Positions 32,940-41,708 of a stretch of 64,000 bases of DNA are shown here, one piece after another. Each line of letters starts with the position of its first letter. Within the stretch, counting starts at the first letter, position 1. The position numbers and the translations under genes are program-made. This DNA comes from Lacrimispora amygdalina (lineage in GTDB: Bacteria; Bacillota; Clostridia; Lachnospirales; Lachnospiraceae): NCBI RefSeq assembly GCF_900205965.1, contig NZ_OAOF01000003.1:248001-312000 (forward strand). The letters are read 5' to 3'. A model generated the notes under the pieces. It worked only from the letters and a program-made list of their open reading frames with translations, did no database searches and had not been told where the DNA came from.

Positions 32940-34382
32940 ATGTACCAGGAAAATATGAAAGAGAGAGTGCTTTCCGGACTGTTTTGGAAAGTCATGGAAA
33001 ACGGGGGAACACAGGGAATCCAGTTTCTTGTATCCATCCTTCTCGCCAGACTTTTAACGCCGTCCGAATCCGGGGAAGTCATGCTGATCATGATATTTAT
33101 TACCATCGGCAATGTATTTGTCCAGAGCGGTTTTAACACTTCTCTGATTCAGAAGCAGAATGTGGATAAAATGGATTATTCCTCTGCTTTTTGTGTAAGC
33201 TTTCTGATTGCCTTTGTTCTATATATAATTCTGTTCTTTTGTGCACCTGCAATCGGGAATTTTTATGGACAACCAGTATTTGTTCCAGTCCTCAGGATTT
33301 TATCCCTGACTCTGTTCTTTGGTGCAGTCATATCTGTCCAGTCCGCATCGGTTTCCAGAAACATGGAATTTAGAAAGCTTTGTATGGCCAGTCTTTTTGC
33401 AGCTGCCGGTTCCGGTATCATCGGTGTTTTGATGGCATTAAAGGGTCTGGGGCTGTGGTCTCTTGCCATGCAGCAGTTTTTTTACAGTTTTTTTCTTATG
33501 GTTGTGCTGCATGTTTTAAAAACCTGGAAACCCAGTTTTAAGTTTTCCCTTCAAAAAGCAGGGGATTTGTTCTCTTATGGATGGAAGATCCTGATGTCCG
33601 GACTGATTGACACGGTTTTTACCAATGTTTACGGATTGGTAATTGGAAAAATATATAATTCGGCTATGATGGGGCAATACTCAAGAGGAAACCAGTTTCC
33701 AGCCCTCATTGCCAACAATCTGGGGGCTGCCATTCAGTCTGTGATGCTTCCTGCCTTTTCATCCTTCCAGAATGACCGGGACCGGGTGAAAAGCATGGTA
33801 AGAAGGTCCATTGTTACAAGCTCCTATCTGGTCTTTCCCATGATGGCAGGTTTAATTGCCGTAGCAGAACCCATGGTGAAGCTTCTGCTGACAGATCAGT
33901 ATTTACCCTGTGTTCCCATGCTTCGGCTGCTTTGCATTGCCTATGCCACCTGGCCGCTTCACGTGGCAAACTTACAGGCAATCAATGCCCTTGGAAGAAG
34001 TGAGATCTTTTTAAAGCTGGAAATTATTAAAAAAGCAGTCAGTGTGGCCGCTTTGCTTATCAGTATTCCATTTGGGATTTATACCATGGTGGCGTTACGG
34101 GCATTGACTGATTTTATCTGTACCTTTATTAATGCATACCCCAATAAGAAGCTTCTCAATTACAGCTTCTTTCAGCAGTGGAGAGATGTATTTCCCTCTC
34201 TGGTTCTGTCCGCAGCCATGTGTGCCCTGGTTTACAGTGTGCAGTTTCTGGTTAAAGGGACACTTTTGACATTGATATTGCAGATCATCACAGGAGTTCT
34301 CTTTTATGCAGGTTTTTCCTGGCTGCTCCGGTATGAAAGTTTCTTTTACTTATGCAGGACGGTGAAAAACATGAGGAGGTAA
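32940..34382 (+). CDS. Lipopolysaccharide-type flippase (Wzx/WzxC-like, MVF superfamily)
   Basis: A 480-residue polytopic protein with about 12-14 helices. The N-terminal LSGLFWKVMENGGTQGIQFL and the LARLLTPSESGEV segment are hallmark WzxC/TuaB-type flippase sequences. It would flip an undecaprenyl-diphosphate-linked repeat unit made by the glf operon or by the genes downstream. Start at ATG 32940 after GAGGAG; the in-frame TTG at 32922 lies upstream of the ribosome site. It has its own promoter. A second flippase-like gene follows, behind a separate promoter. Confidence 0.88.
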   Translation: MYQENMKERVLSGLFWKVMENGGTQGIQFLVSILLARLLTPSESGEVMLIMIFITIGNVFVQSGFNTSLIQKQNVDKMDYSSAFCVSFLIAFVLYIILFFCAPAIGNFYGQPVFVPVLRILSLTLFFGAVISVQSASVSRNMEFRKLCMASLFAAAGSGIIGVLMALKGLGLWSLAMQQFFYSFFLMVVLHVLKTWKPSFKFSLQKAGDLFSYGWKILMSGLIDTVFTNVYGLVIGKIYNSAMMGQYSRGNQFPALIANNLGAAIQSVMLPAFSSFQNDRDRVKSMVRRSIVTSSYLVFPMMAGLIAVAEPMVKLLLTDQYLPCVPMLRLLCIAYATWPLHVANLQAINALGRSEIFLKLEIIKKAVSVAALLISIPFGIYTMVALRALTDFICTFINAYPNKKLLNYSFFQQWRDVFPSLVLSAAMCALVYSVQFLVKGTLLTLILQIITGVLFYAGFSWLLRYESFFYLCRTVKNMRR

Positions 34383-34397
34383 GAAAACGCCGGCAGT

Positions 34398-34426
34398 TTA
34401 CTTTTCTGGGCGTTTCATGTAGAATA
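34398..34426 (+). promoter_or_regulatory. Predicted promoter of the second flippase module
   Basis: TTTACT (34398-34403), 17-base spacer, TAGAAT (34421-34426). The expected transcription start is near 34433, directly before a pentanucleotide repeat. Confidence 0.55.
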
Positions 34427-34436
34427 AAAGGAATTG

Positions 34437-34461
34437 AAATGAAATGAAATGAAATGAAATA
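34437..34461 (+). repeat. Five tandem copies of GAAAT in the 5' leader
   Basis: Five perfect GAAAT units lie between the predicted start site and the AGAGGAA ribosome site of the gene at 34473. Such short tandem repeats can slip in replication and could change leader length. Confidence 0.9.
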
Positions 34462-34472
34462 GAGGAATAATA

Positions 34473-35729
34473 ATGGAACGAAAAAATGTAGCATGGAATA
34501 TGATTGGAAGCCTGGTTTATGCAGGATCCAGCATGCTGCTGACGGCTCTGGTCAATCATCTGGTGGGAACAGATCAGGGAGGAATCTTTGGGTTTGCTTT
34601 CAGTACATTCGGGCAGCAGATGTTTCTTGTGGCATATTTTGGAATGAGACCGATTCAGAGCACCGATGTTAGAGAGAGCTATACCTTTGGAGAATACCGG
34701 CTTGCCCGTCTGGTTACCTGCGGCGCTGCCCTGTTTTCCGGCATCTGCTATATTCTGTGGAAAGTTTTTATTTCTTCCTCCGACTATACGTATGAAAAGA
34801 TCATGGTAGTGTTTTTCATGGTTCTTTATAAGGTCTTAGATGGTTTTGCTGATGTTTACGAGTCGGAATTTCAAAGAAAAGGAAAGCTTTATTTAACCGG
34901 ACAGGCTATGACCTGGCGGACACTGTTTTCTGTATGTTTGTTTTTAGGAACTCTGGCATTTACCAGGGATCTCATTGTTTCATCAGCGGTTGCAGCCGCA
35001 TCCCAGGCAGTGGGGATTTATCTGTTTGATAAACGAATGGCAGACCGGATAACGGATATTACTTATGTACATGCTAAGGGAAGGTACAGACAGCTGTTAC
35101 AGGACAGCTTCCTTTTGTTTTTATCTGTATTTTTAGATGGTCTCATCTTTGCCATGGCAAAGTATGCCGTTGATTCCCAGATGACCTCTGCAGACAATGC
35201 TATTTTTGTTGCAATCTTCATGCCCACATCTGTGATTAACCTTGCGGCCAATTTTGTAATCCGGCCGTTCCTGACAAGACTCTCCATTCTCTGGAATGAA
35301 GACAGGATTCCGGAATTTCGCGTGGTACTAAAAAAGCTGTCGGGAATTATACTGTTTCTTACTGTAATTGCCCTGGCAGGGGCGTGGGCGATCGGAGTTC
35401 CTGTGCTTTCCGCTGTGTTTAACGTGGAACTGGCTCCCTATTTATCAGGACTTCTTGCCATTATTGTGGGAGGCGGATTTTTCGCAGTCATGAATTTATT
35501 TTATTATGTCCTGGTGATCATGAAGAGACAGAGACTGATATTCTGGGGATATGTTCCGGTCTGTATCCTTTCGTTTATACTTTCCTATCAGTTTGTAAAA
35601 ACAGGCGGAATTAACGGCGGTGCGTATTCGTACATGCTTGAAATGCTGATTCTCATGCTCTGCTTTATGGGGCAGGCAATCCGTATTATTCATACGAAAG
35701 AGAAGGGAAGGAGAGAACAAAGGATATGA
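34473..35729 (+). CDS. Polysaccharide flippase-like membrane protein
   Basis: A 418-residue protein with about 12 membrane helices. The start (RKNVAWNMIGSLVYAGSSML) and spacing are those of the oligosaccharide flippase (PST/MVF) superfamily, although it is shorter and more diverged than the flippase just upstream. It overlaps the following GT2 gene by four bases and is followed by DUF2304 and DUF2142 genes. This set recurs in Firmicutes cell-wall glycan loci, where the membrane protein presumably moves a lipid-linked glycan. Leader control may involve the GAAAT repeat. Confidence 0.8.
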   Translation: MERKNVAWNMIGSLVYAGSSMLLTALVNHLVGTDQGGIFGFAFSTFGQQMFLVAYFGMRPIQSTDVRESYTFGEYRLARLVTCGAALFSGICYILWKVFISSSDYTYEKIMVVFFMVLYKVLDGFADVYESEFQRKGKLYLTGQAMTWRTLFSVCLFLGTLAFTRDLIVSSAVAAASQAVGIYLFDKRMADRITDITYVHAKGRYRQLLQDSFLLFLSVFLDGLIFAMAKYAVDSQMTSADNAIFVAIFMPTSVINLAANFVIRPFLTRLSILWNEDRIPEFRVVLKKLSGIILFLTVIALAGAWAIGVPVLSAVFNVELAPYLSGLLAIIVGGGFFAVMNLFYYVLVIMKRQRLIFWGYVPVCILSFILSYQFVKTGGINGGAYSYMLEMLILMLCFMGQAIRIIHTKEKGRREQRI

Positions 35730-36424
35730 CAGACCGGGTACTGGTAGTAATACCTGCATACAATGAAGCCCTGAATATTGAGCGGGTGGTGGGAGAGGTC
35801 ATAGAGAATTATCCCATGTATGATTATGTGATTATCAATGACGGTTCGACTGACAATACCGCCAGAATCTGCAGAAGGAACGGGTGGAAGATCATCGATC
35901 TTCCCATGAATTTAGGACTTGCAGGCGCGTTTCAGACCGGACTGAAATATGCCCACAGGAAGGGCTATGGTTATGCCATACAGTTTGACGGAGACGGACA
36001 GCACCGGCCGGAATTCATCCTTCCAATGAAGGAAAAGATGGATGAAGGTTACGACATCGTCATAGGATCCCGTTTTATAGCGGACAAAAAACCTCACTCT
36101 CTCAGGATGCTTGGCAGCCGAATGTTAAGTGGTGCCATCTGGTTTACAACAGGGGTGAAGGTGAACGATCCCACATCCGGAATGCGTATGTTCAGCCGTA
36201 AGATGATCAAGGAATTTGCAGACGGGCTGAATTATGGACCCGAACCGGATACCATATCCTATCTGATCCGCCACGGTGCCAGGGTTGCGGAGATCCCAGT
36301 GGTGATGGATGAGCGGATTCTGGGAGAGAGTTACTTAAATCCCTTAAATGCGGCCCGGTATATGGGTAAGATGCTCTTTTCCATTTTACTGGTACAGAGC
36401 TTCCGCGTCCGGGACAGAAGATAA
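35726..36424 (+). CDS. DPM1-like family 2 glycosyltransferase
   Basis: A 232-residue soluble GT2 of the dolichyl-phosphate-mannose-synthase type with VVIPAYNEAL, INDGSTDNT and QFDGDGQHRPE. There is no C-terminal membrane domain; the DUF2304 protein encoded 17 bases downstream (two membrane helices) typically provides the membrane partner in such pairs. It likely makes a polyprenyl-phosphate sugar used by the GT-C-like DUF2142 protein. It is coupled to the flippase gene by an ATGA overlap. Confidence 0.88.
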   Translation: MTDRVLVVIPAYNEALNIERVVGEVIENYPMYDYVIINDGSTDNTARICRRNGWKIIDLPMNLGLAGAFQTGLKYAHRKGYGYAIQFDGDGQHRPEFILPMKEKMDEGYDIVIGSRFIADKKPHSLRMLGSRMLSGAIWFTTGVKVNDPTSGMRMFSRKMIKEFADGLNYGPEPDTISYLIRHGARVAEIPVVMDERILGESYLNPLNAARYMGKMLFSILLVQSFRVRDRR

Positions 36425-36441
36425 AGGAGGGAGTGCGTGAC

Positions 36442-36798
36442 ATGACGTTATTACTGCGCTGCGTGCTGATAAGCGTTTCTCTGGTGCTGACTATTTATGT
36501 ATTGGCAAGGATACGCCACTCAAAAATGAAGATAGAGGATTCGATTTTCTGGGTTATGTTTTCCATGCTGCTGGTTGTGTTCAGTGTTTTTCCCAGAGTG
36601 GCAGATTTTATATCAGGCATGGTGGGAACCTATTCCACAGCAAATTTTATTTTTACCCTGATGATTTTTATCCTGCTCACCAAGGTCTTTTTCCAGTCCA
36701 TAAAGATATCCCAGTTAGAACGCAGGGTGACAGAGCTGATCCAGATGCTGGCCTTAGATAAAGAGGAAGCGTCAGAGAAGGAGGAGCATAAACTGTGA
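36442..36798 (+). CDS. DUF2304 small membrane protein
   Basis: A 118-residue protein with an N-terminal helix, the RHSKMKIEDSIFWVMFSML segment (the family core with an IxxxxFW motif), a further helix (about 66-86) and a short coiled-coil tail ending EEASEKEEHKL. This matches DUF2304, a family found directly after DPM1-like GTs and thought to anchor them. GTG at 36433 lies only two bases after GGAGG, so ATG 36442 is preferred; both are in frame. It overlaps the next gene by four bases. Confidence 0.8.
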   Translation: MTLLLRCVLISVSLVLTIYVLARIRHSKMKIEDSIFWVMFSMLLVVFSVFPRVADFISGMVGTYSTANFIFTLMIFILLTKVFFQSIKISQLERRVTELIQMLALDKEEASEKEEHKL

Positions 36799-38399
36799 AA
36801 CGTTTGATAAGGACGAAAGGCTTGTGGCTTGCTGCCGGAAGCATTCTGCTTTTAATGTTCCTGTTTGTCAGAACCTATATGAAAACCATCGTGGGGATTC
36901 CCTCACCGGAGTTTGAACCGGTCCGCCGTTTTTATTGGTGGATGATTGTTTTCGGTTGTGGATTTCTTGCTGCGTTTGCCTTCCTTTTGTGGATCAGGGA
37001 AGCAGTTTTTCCCTGGTTATATCCAATTGTGGTAATAGGACTGGGTTTTTTCTACTTATTTGCCTTAACACCTTTTTCTGCTCCCGATGAAGCCGCCCAC
37101 TTTGTCAGCGCCTACCGTCTTTCCAGCCAACTCATGGGGAAGCCGGCCGTGGCAGACGAGGCGTTTTTAAAGCATGCTTCAATTCAGGAACAGGAACGCA
37201 TCAAAAAAGGAGCTAATGTCCTGGTAAGAAGCGGTGATGACGTTCCCGGTCTTTATAAGGAGCCTGGTCAGAGAACATATAACCGGGTTTTGACAGAACT
37301 GTTTTCTGTTGATCACAGTCAGTCGGTGACTGTCCGGGAGGAGATTCCGGTTAACACCACGCCAGTGGTCTATCTTCCCCAGGCAGCAGGGATCACCCTT
37401 GCTAGACTGATGCATCTGGGGTATATTCCGCTGGTATATTCAGGACGGCTTATGAACCTTCTGGCGTTTGCAGCTATGGCAGCGGTTTCTGTCCGCCTGA
37501 TGCCTTTTAAAAAAGAAGTACTGATGGCAGTCTCCTGTCTTCCCATGACTCTTCATCTGGCAGCCTCTTATTCCTATGATGCTGCATTTATCGGGCTTTC
37601 CATGCTTTTGCTTTCCTGGTGTTTTCATCTGGCTTATGAAAAGGAGAAGATAAGAGGAAAAGATCTTCTGGTTCTGACGCTCCTGCTGGTGCTTTTAGAG
37701 CCTGGAAAAATTGTTTATCTGCCAGCAGCGGGAATCTGTCTGCTGATTCCAAAATCTAAATTTCAATCCCGGAGACATTACTGGATTTCGCTTTTTTGTG
37801 TCCTTACTGTGACGCTGCTTTCTGTTTTTCTGGTGAACCACCTGATACTTTCAGCATGGGCAGGCGCCACGGAAAGCTATGTGGGATGGAGCGAAGCAGC
37901 AGGTTATAACTTATCTGACGTATGGCAGAGACCATTTCAGGTATTTACGGTTTACTACGAAACTCTTGTCACTCAGTACGACTATTATCTGGTGACTATG
38001 CTGGGAGGGTTTTTAGGGAATCTGGATCCCAACCTGACGGTTCCGCCGGTTTGCTTAACCCTGCTTTGGTACGCTCTCTTTATCAGTGTCATAAAGAGAA
38101 AGGGAGAAGAGGTGCTTATGACTGACGGACAGAAGCTGTGGATATTATTCGTGGTATTTACCAGCTCCGTTCTTGTTCTGACCTCCATGTTTCTGGGGTG
38201 GACACCAAGAGATTTAACGTATATTACAGGAGTACAGGGACGTTATTTCATTCCCCTTCTGCCCCTGCTTCTACTGACTATATATGACCGCCGCCTGGTA
38301 ATCGGCGCAGATTTAAGAAAAAGTGCATGGTATCTGGAATGTTTTGTCAGTATCTATGCGCTGATCCGGATCTGCTCCACATCGTGCCTGCGCTACTGA
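36795..38399 (+). CDS. DUF2142 multi-pass membrane protein, probable GT-C glycosyltransferase
   Basis: A 534-residue protein with about 12 helices. The loop after the third or fourth helix reads TPFSAPDEAAHFVSAYRLS; the PDEAAHF motif is the DUF2142 signature and corresponds to the acidic catalytic loop of GT-C enzymes. It probably moves sugar from polyprenyl phosphate, supplied by the DPM1-like enzyme encoded two genes upstream, onto an extracellular glycan. Linked by ATGA overlap to DUF2304. A GT2 gene follows after 20 bases. Confidence 0.82.
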   Translation: MKRLIRTKGLWLAAGSILLLMFLFVRTYMKTIVGIPSPEFEPVRRFYWWMIVFGCGFLAAFAFLLWIREAVFPWLYPIVVIGLGFFYLFALTPFSAPDEAAHFVSAYRLSSQLMGKPAVADEAFLKHASIQEQERIKKGANVLVRSGDDVPGLYKEPGQRTYNRVLTELFSVDHSQSVTVREEIPVNTTPVVYLPQAAGITLARLMHLGYIPLVYSGRLMNLLAFAAMAAVSVRLMPFKKEVLMAVSCLPMTLHLAASYSYDAAFIGLSMLLLSWCFHLAYEKEKIRGKDLLVLTLLLVLLEPGKIVYLPAAGICLLIPKSKFQSRRHYWISLFCVLTVTLLSVFLVNHLILSAWAGATESYVGWSEAAGYNLSDVWQRPFQVFTVYYETLVTQYDYYLVTMLGGFLGNLDPNLTVPPVCLTLLWYALFISVIKRKGEEVLMTDGQKLWILFVVFTSSVLVLTSMFLGWTPRDLTYITGVQGRYFIPLLPLLLLTIYDRRLVIGADLRKSAWYLECFVSIYALIRICSTSCLRY

Positions 38400-38419
38400 T
38401 AGGAAAGAAGGAATCTGAA

Positions 38420-39385
38420 ATGGAAGAATTAACAGGGGAGAAAAGAACGGTTGATGTGATCATTCCGGTTTATAAGCCGGATGACACGCTGAAGCGGCTT
38501 TTTCACAGGCTGGAGGAACAATCTTATCCCATACGAAAAATAATTGTTATGAATACGGATCAGTCCTTCTGGAAGGAAACTGATTATGAACACATAAAGA
38601 ATCTGGAAGTCCATCATGTGACGAAAGAAGAGTTCGACCATGGCGGTACAAGAAACCGGGGCGCCGGCTATTCGCGGGCAGATATTATGGTGTTTATGAC
38701 AGATGATGCGGTTCCTGCTGATAAGAATCTGATCCGTTCTCTGGTAAAGGCGTTCCTTGCCACTGGCAAAGGAGGGGAAAGGGTAGTCATGGCTTATGCA
38801 AGACAGCTTCCCAATCCGGACTGTGCCCTTGCAGAGCAGTACACACGCTCCTTTAATTATCCGGCAAGGAGCCGGGTTAAGACGGAGGCAGATCTAAAGG
38901 AACTGGGGATTAAAACGTTTTTTGCATCCAATGTATGCTGTGCCTATGACAGAAGCATATTTTTAGAGGCTGGGGGATTCACAAAAACCACCATCTTCAA
39001 CGAAGATATGATTTATGCAGGAAATGCAGTGCGCTACCGGGGAGAGGCCGTGGCATATGCAGCGGATGCAAAAGTAATACACTCCCATAATTATGGGTGT
39101 ATAGCCCAGTTTAGACGGAATTTTGATCTTGCTGTATCCCAGGCAGACCACCCGGAGGTGTTCGAGGGAATCCGGTCAGAAAGCGAGGGAATCCGGCTGG
39201 TGAAGAATACCTGTATCTGGCTGGTAAAGCAAAAGAAACCCTGGCTGATTCCAGGTGTCATCATAAAAAGCGGCTTTAAATATATGGGGTATCTTATGGG
39301 GAAACGGTACCGTACCCTTCCCAGACGTCTGATTTTAAGCTTTACCATGAACCGGTCTTACTGGGGAAAACACAAAACAGAATAA
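38420..39385 (+). CDS. Family 2 glycosyltransferase, rhamnosyltransferase-type
   Basis: A 321-residue GT2 with VIIPVYKPDD, HVTKEEFDHGGTRNRGA and MTDDAVP in the place of DxD. The EFDHGGTRN segment is characteristic of the RfbN/RgpF-like rhamnosyltransferase group. A C-terminal hydrophobic and basic stretch follows. The ATG at 38420 has AAGGA upstream; the longer in-frame start at 38327 would overlap DUF2142 by 73 bases and lacks a ribosome site. It is the last gene of the flippase-DUF2142 operon and converges on the PHP gene. Confidence 0.85.
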   Translation: MEELTGEKRTVDVIIPVYKPDDTLKRLFHRLEEQSYPIRKIIVMNTDQSFWKETDYEHIKNLEVHHVTKEEFDHGGTRNRGAGYSRADIMVFMTDDAVPADKNLIRSLVKAFLATGKGGERVVMAYARQLPNPDCALAEQYTRSFNYPARSRVKTEADLKELGIKTFFASNVCCAYDRSIFLEAGGFTKTTIFNEDMIYAGNAVRYRGEAVAYAADAKVIHSHNYGCIAQFRRNFDLAVSQADHPEVFEGIRSESEGIRLVKNTCIWLVKQKKPWLIPGVIIKSGFKYMGYLMGKRYRTLPRRLILSFTMNRSYWGKHKTE

Positions 39386-39413
39386 GAGCTTTCCAAGGAT
39401 TAATAAAGTATTT

Positions 39414-40346
39414 TTAACTATTGCAGATAAAAAAAAGCGGGCGGGCAATGGCCGTTAAATGAGACATATCGGTTTTATCCTCAAATAGCATAAGTGTAGC
39501 AGCTTTGCAGGATAGAATACCTTCAGTAATGTCTTTAAGTAAGTACTCTTTTTTTAGTGAAAAAGTAAGGGTTTCCTCTCTGGTTCGAAGCTGGCATAAG
39601 TAAGAACATTCCTGATGGCCGGGACTGTCTTCAAGAAATATTTTAAGCCCATCCTGCGTCAGTTCCCAGTCAAGGACAGGGCCTTTTGTAACGCAGGCGG
39701 AACAAGTCCGTATGGCCTTGTCCAGTTTAATGGAAAGAGGAAGAGAAGAATCTTCCTCTTTTACAAAGATATATGTGGAGAAAAATCCTTTCATAGAAAC
39801 TGGACGATGAAGGTCCATTCCTGTCACCGGACAGATATTGAAACCGGAAAAAATCAAATCTTCCCACCACAGGATGGCTTTCTGGTTATCCGGATCCATT
39901 GGATGGGAGTTGTTTACAACCTCAATGAAATCAATCAGTCCTAAGTCATGTATCTTCATGGACCAGCGCATTCCGTTTGAAAAAGGAGAGGGAATGGAAA
40001 ACGGGTGGGCAGGTCCTGCAAGTCCTCCGGCTTCATGAACCCTTAAAAACAGCAGATCTCCATTCATTTCATCAATATCATCCCAGGGAATATAATTAGA
40101 TACGTTTTGGCAGAGAAGATGCCCGTAATAAGAAGTCAGCTCAAACCCTTTTATGAATTCAACCCGTGAAGAATGGGAAGCAAGTTTTTCTTCCAGTTTC
40201 GTAAATCCGGATATCGTATTGTGATCCGTTAATGAAAAGGCATCAATCCCCTGTCCTTCCAGATAATCCACAAGCTCCGCTGCCGTCATGCTGCCATCTG
40301 ATTCTATGGTATGATTGTGCAATTCAATTCTTTTCCACATCTTCAT
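39414..40346 (-). CDS. PHP-domain metallohydrolase of the CehA/McbA type
   Basis: A 310-residue cytosolic PHP phosphoesterase. Metal ligands are visible: HNHTIESDG near the N-terminus, LTDHNT, the PAHP motif and GMDLH. The CehA/McbA subgroup hydrolyses carbamates or phosphodiesters, so phosphodiester cleavage is the likeliest activity here. It is encoded second in a minus-strand pair, its start overlapping the upstream gene by 23 bases. Directly divergent is a glycerophosphodiesterase-like gene with an ABC importer, so the locus probably handles one class of phosphodiester. No signal peptide is present. Confidence 0.85.
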   Translation of the reverse strand: MKMWKRIELHNHTIESDGSMTAAELVDYLEGQGIDAFSLTDHNTISGFTKLEEKLASHSSRVEFIKGFELTSYYGHLLCQNVSNYIPWDDIDEMNGDLLFLRVHEAGGLAGPAHPFSIPSPFSNGMRWSMKIHDLGLIDFIEVVNNSHPMDPDNQKAILWWEDLIFSGFNICPVTGMDLHRPVSMKGFFSTYIFVKEEDSSLPLSIKLDKAIRTCSACVTKGPVLDWELTQDGLKIFLEDSPGHQECSYLCQLRTREETLTFSLKKEYLLKDITEGILSCKAATLMLFEDKTDMSHLTAIARPLFFICNS

Positions 40347-40788
40347 AATCCCCCTTTATTTCTAATTGGTAAAATGTTTCATTTTCCACGCATTGGAATA
40401 CATTAACAATCACTTTTCCCATGCCCTCCAGGGGATAAACTGGGAGGCAGCCTCTGGAAGAAGTGTGTTCTGATATGAAAATCTCTTTTATCGTCCCCGG
40501 CATATGTACGTTTCCTGCAAAATTATTGCCAATAAATAAGGCGGGCTGAATTTCGGTTTTCATAGATTCCACTGCCTTTTCAAGCTCTTTTACAGAGACT
40601 GGTCTGCCTCTGTAAGCTTCATAGGCTGCCCGGAATTGCTCAGGGTCAGTTACTGTGGCAGGATGTTCTTTTGTATAGGTCAGCTGTATGGAAAGTGCCC
40701 GGCAGCCGGAAGGAATTTGAAAGCGGTAAGTTACATTTCCCTGAAAGCCACGGTTTATTGTTCCGTTAAAAGTTTGAATTGTTCTCAT
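40324..40788 (-). CDS. Unknown cytosolic protein paired with the PHP hydrolase
   Basis: A 154-residue protein with no signal peptide or membrane helix. The N-terminal part (FNGTINRGFQGNVTYRFQIP) and the GCRALSIQLTYTKE stretch suggest a beta-sandwich similar to domains accompanying CehA/McbA hydrolases. A helical insert follows (about 47-80), then a second beta region. I do not recognise the family. Its overlap with the PHP gene implies a stable complex or shared substrate. AAAGGA precedes the ATG and a very good promoter lies upstream. Confidence 0.7.
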   Translation of the reverse strand: MRTIQTFNGTINRGFQGNVTYRFQIPSGCRALSIQLTYTKEHPATVTDPEQFRAAYEAYRGRPVSVKELEKAVESMKTEIQPALFIGNNFAGNVHMPGTIKEIFISEHTSSRGCLPVYPLEGMGKVIVNVFQCVENETFYQLEIKGDYEDVEKN

Positions 40789-40848
40789 TATTATTATCCT
40801 TTACAAAATATAGAAAGTTTTATTATCTCAAGGTAGTTTAACTAGATT

Positions 40849-40877
40849 ATGATAGAAAAAAGCGGGAGACAAGTCAA
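40849..40877 (-). promoter_or_regulatory. Predicted strong promoter of the PHP operon
   Basis: On the minus strand TTGACT (40877-40872), 17 bases, TATCAT (40854-40849). The remaining AT-rich spacer up to 41039 should hold the divergent promoter for the importer operon, but I find no convincing -35/-10 pair there. Confidence 0.6.
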
Positions 40878-41039
40878 TATAATTATTGTAAAATTCACGT
40901 AATATATAGTTGTTAATTTAAAATATAAAATTATATCAATATTTTACTGAAAATTTTCGAAATGATGGTTTTTAATTTACATTGGTTTGTTACAATCAAA
41001 AACATGGTAAAAACGCAATCATGGGAAGGAGAAATCATC

Positions 41040-41708
41040 ATGGCAGTTATTACAGCACATTCCGGCTGCGATGGAACCAAAGACAATTCTATTGAGTATA
41101 TAAGATATGCATTGAATTCAAAAGCAGATTGTATGGAAGCAGATGTAAGAGAAAATCAGGTGGGAACATTGATTCTATCTCATAATAAAACAGATGAAAA
41201 ATGTGTGACACTTCAGGAAGTATTTTGTATTTTAAAACAGTTTCCTGAAAAAAAAATGAACTGCGATTTAAAGGAAGAGGGACTTGAAGTCTCCGTTTAT
41301 CAGCTGGCAGGGGAGAATGGAGTCAGACAACAGCTGATCTATTCAGGAGAGATTGATTTGAATTTACTGTCTGAAAAAGAAAAATGGTATCCAGAAGTAC
41401 AAGTTTATATAAACCCGGAAAATCTGCAGGCGGATTTTTATAAGAGAATGGAAGAGAAGGGAGCTGTAAAAAGCCTTGAAAAACTTCTGACAGCGGTTAA
41501 AGATTATCCTGTATCCTGTATCAATATGGAATATCATACATATACAGATGAGGTCATAGAACTGCTGGCTAGAATGCAGGTAAAGGGGTCCGCTTGGACC
41601 GTGAACGAACCGGACGGTATTCTTCGTCTGTTAAAAAAAGGACTTTTTAACATTACAACCAGGAACTTAACAGCTGCACTGGAACTGAAGGGAGAAGCTA
41701 AAGGATGA
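41040..41708 (+). CDS. Glycerophosphodiester phosphodiesterase-like protein
   Basis: A 222-residue TIM-barrel protein of the GDPD family. The usual AHRG is AHSG, PENT is DNSI, the metal pair Glu-x-Asp is MEADV and the second His is in LSHN. Both His and the acidic pair remain, but the Arg that contacts phosphate is a Ser, so the substrate may differ from glycerophosphodiesters. At 222 residues it is slightly short. Start at 41040, after AAGGAG with good spacing; the in-frame ATG at 40962 lacks one. It overlaps the permease gene by four bases, so cleavage and uptake are linked. No signal peptide: it acts in the cytosol. Confidence 0.8.
   Translation: MAVITAHSGCDGTKDNSIEYIRYALNSKADCMEADVRENQVGTLILSHNKTDEKCVTLQEVFCILKQFPEKKMNCDLKEEGLEVSVYQLAGENGVRQQLIYSGEIDLNLLSEKEKWYPEVQVYINPENLQADFYKRMEEKGAVKSLEKLLTAVKDYPVSCINMEYHTYTDEVIELLARMQVKGSAWTVNEPDGILRLLKKGLFNITTRNLTAALELKGEAKG

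Noticed and set aside
40962..41039. Longer GDPD start at 40962 and a promoter at TTTACA 40976
   Set aside because: No ribosome site at 40962, whereas AAGGAG fits 41040; no -10 box at correct distance from TTTACA.
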